In this document: in pieces, positions 4,643 to 5,132 of the stretch
Position numbering within the stretch: the stretch's first letter is position 1
Layout: each line of letters begins with the position of its first letter
NCBI GenBank assembly: GCA_029062865.1
Contig: JAIDPG010000365.1
Coordinates: 1 to 5,132, forward strand
Length of the DNA: 5,132 bases
Reading direction: 5' to 3'
DNA from: Oscillospiraceae bacterium
GTDB taxonomy: Bacteria; Bacillota; Clostridia; Oscillospirales; Ruminococcaceae
Position numbers and translations under genes: made by a program
The notes under the pieces: model-generated
Told to the model about the DNA's origin: nothing
What the model saw: only the letters and a program-made list of their open reading frames with translations
Databases searched by the model: none

Positions 4643-5132
4643 ATGCGCTGGCAAGACTGGATTTGTTATTTAATAATGCTTGTAGTGCCGTATCTGATGT
4701 CGGGAATAAATTTCTCGATAATCGTCTGCAAGCTCAAAACCGGCAAGGACATCAGAACAATGGGCAGCGGAAACGCGGGACTCACGAATACGATGCGCGT
4801 TCTCGGAAAGCCCGCCGCGGGAATTGTCCTCGTGGGGGACGTTTCAAAGGCGGCGCTGGCGGTGCTTCTCGTGCGGCTTTGCTTTAAGTGGATAGCAGGC
4901 GTAAACACTGCGGACTACGCGTCGGAAATGAAGTGGGTGGAGTATATGGCGGTGTTTATGGCGACCGTCGGGCATTGCTTTCCGCTTTATTACGGCTTCA
5001 GAGGCGGCAAGGGCGTGTTGGCTGCGGTCTCGGGGATTTTCGTGCTGGATTGGCGCATCGCGTGTATTCTGCTCGGAATCTTCATCGTCATTGTCTCGAT
5101 ATCAAAATACGTCTCCCTCGGCAGCACAATAG
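4643..5132 (+). CDS. plsY: Glycerol-3-phosphate acyltransferase PlsY, 3' end cut by window
   Basis: PlsY is an integral membrane enzyme that transfers an acyl group from acyl-phosphate (made by PlsX) to glycerol-3-phosphate, giving lysophosphatidate, the first step of phospholipid synthesis. The 163 visible residues hold all three family motifs. Motif 1 is GSGNAGLTNTMRVLGK (41-56) followed by GD (65-66). Motif 2 is GHCFPLYYGFRGGKGV (110-125). Motif 3 is KYVSLGST (155-162). Hydrophobic segments lie at about 8-28, 58-80, 99-117 and 125-152. The early SGINFSIIVCKLK replaces the GSIPxG form seen in Bacillus and fits Clostridia. The ATG at 4643 gives a normal N terminus, with AAAGGTG (4631-4637) as a modest ribosome site. 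The frame stays open to the window end, so about 40-50 residues are probably missing. It follows der and two small membrane-protein genes on the same strand. Confidence 0.95.
   Translation, partial: MRWQDWICYLIMLVVPYLMSGINFSIIVCKLKTGKDIRTMGSGNAGLTNTMRVLGKPAAGIVLVGDVSKAALAVLLVRLCFKWIAGVNTADYASEMKWVEYMAVFMATVGHCFPLYYGFRGGKGVLAAVSGIFVLDWRIACILLGIFIVIVSISKYVSLGSTI

Noticed and set aside
4663..4887. 74-codon + strand frame within plsY
   Set aside because: It overlaps plsY in another frame; the plsY frame carries all three family motifs and continues to the window end.

Overview
The window looks like chromosomal DNA of a Gram-positive, moderately GC-rich anaerobic Firmicute, most likely class Clostridia and plausibly Oscillospirales/Ruminococcaceae. 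This rests on a Der GTPase gene followed closely by plsY, a PlsY with the N-terminal signature SGINFSIIVCKLK and GSGNAGLTN, a stand-alone Cytidylate_kin2-type kinase, sigma-A-like promoters and strong Shine-Dalgarno sites. The placement is inferred from protein style and was not checked by any search. No RNA gene, CRISPR array, insertion sequence or phage gene is visible, and no gene-free stretch exceeds 300 bases; the longest is 228 bases (2327-2554).

Left block (1-1726, + strand): three genes form a compact proton-channel-type module. The first is a short MotA/TolQ/ExbB-like three-helix protein (2-460). It overlaps by one base an ExbD/TolR-like protein with a transmembrane aspartate and an inserted coiled coil (460-1110). 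After a 71-base gap holding a GC-rich hairpin comes a single-pass protein with a Pro/His/Arg-rich cytoplasmic head and an outside ExbD-like fold (1182-1685). An energy-coupling module of the Tol/Exb type in a cell that should lack an outer membrane is the most unusual content here. A 16-bp perfect hairpin (1692-1726) ends the block and probably terminates transcription from both sides.

Middle block (1730-2554): a Cytidylate_kin2-family kinase lies on the - strand. It is read from a consensus promoter (TTGACA, 17 bp, TATAAT), with a 29-bp interrupted palindrome at the predicted transcription start. A second strong promoter (TTGAAA, 17 bp, extended TATAAT) fires in the opposite direction into der, whose roughly 73-base leader contains a 9-bp hairpin.

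Right block (2555-5132, + strand): der (ribosome assembly GTPase), a 44-residue single-pass protein with an acidic tail, a two-helix membrane protein with a possible PH-like cytoplasmic domain, and plsY (acyl-phosphate:glycerol-3-phosphate acyltransferase) cut off by the window end. The first three are packed tightly enough to be translationally coupled. A hairpin without a T-tract precedes plsY, which may therefore be read from the same transcript.
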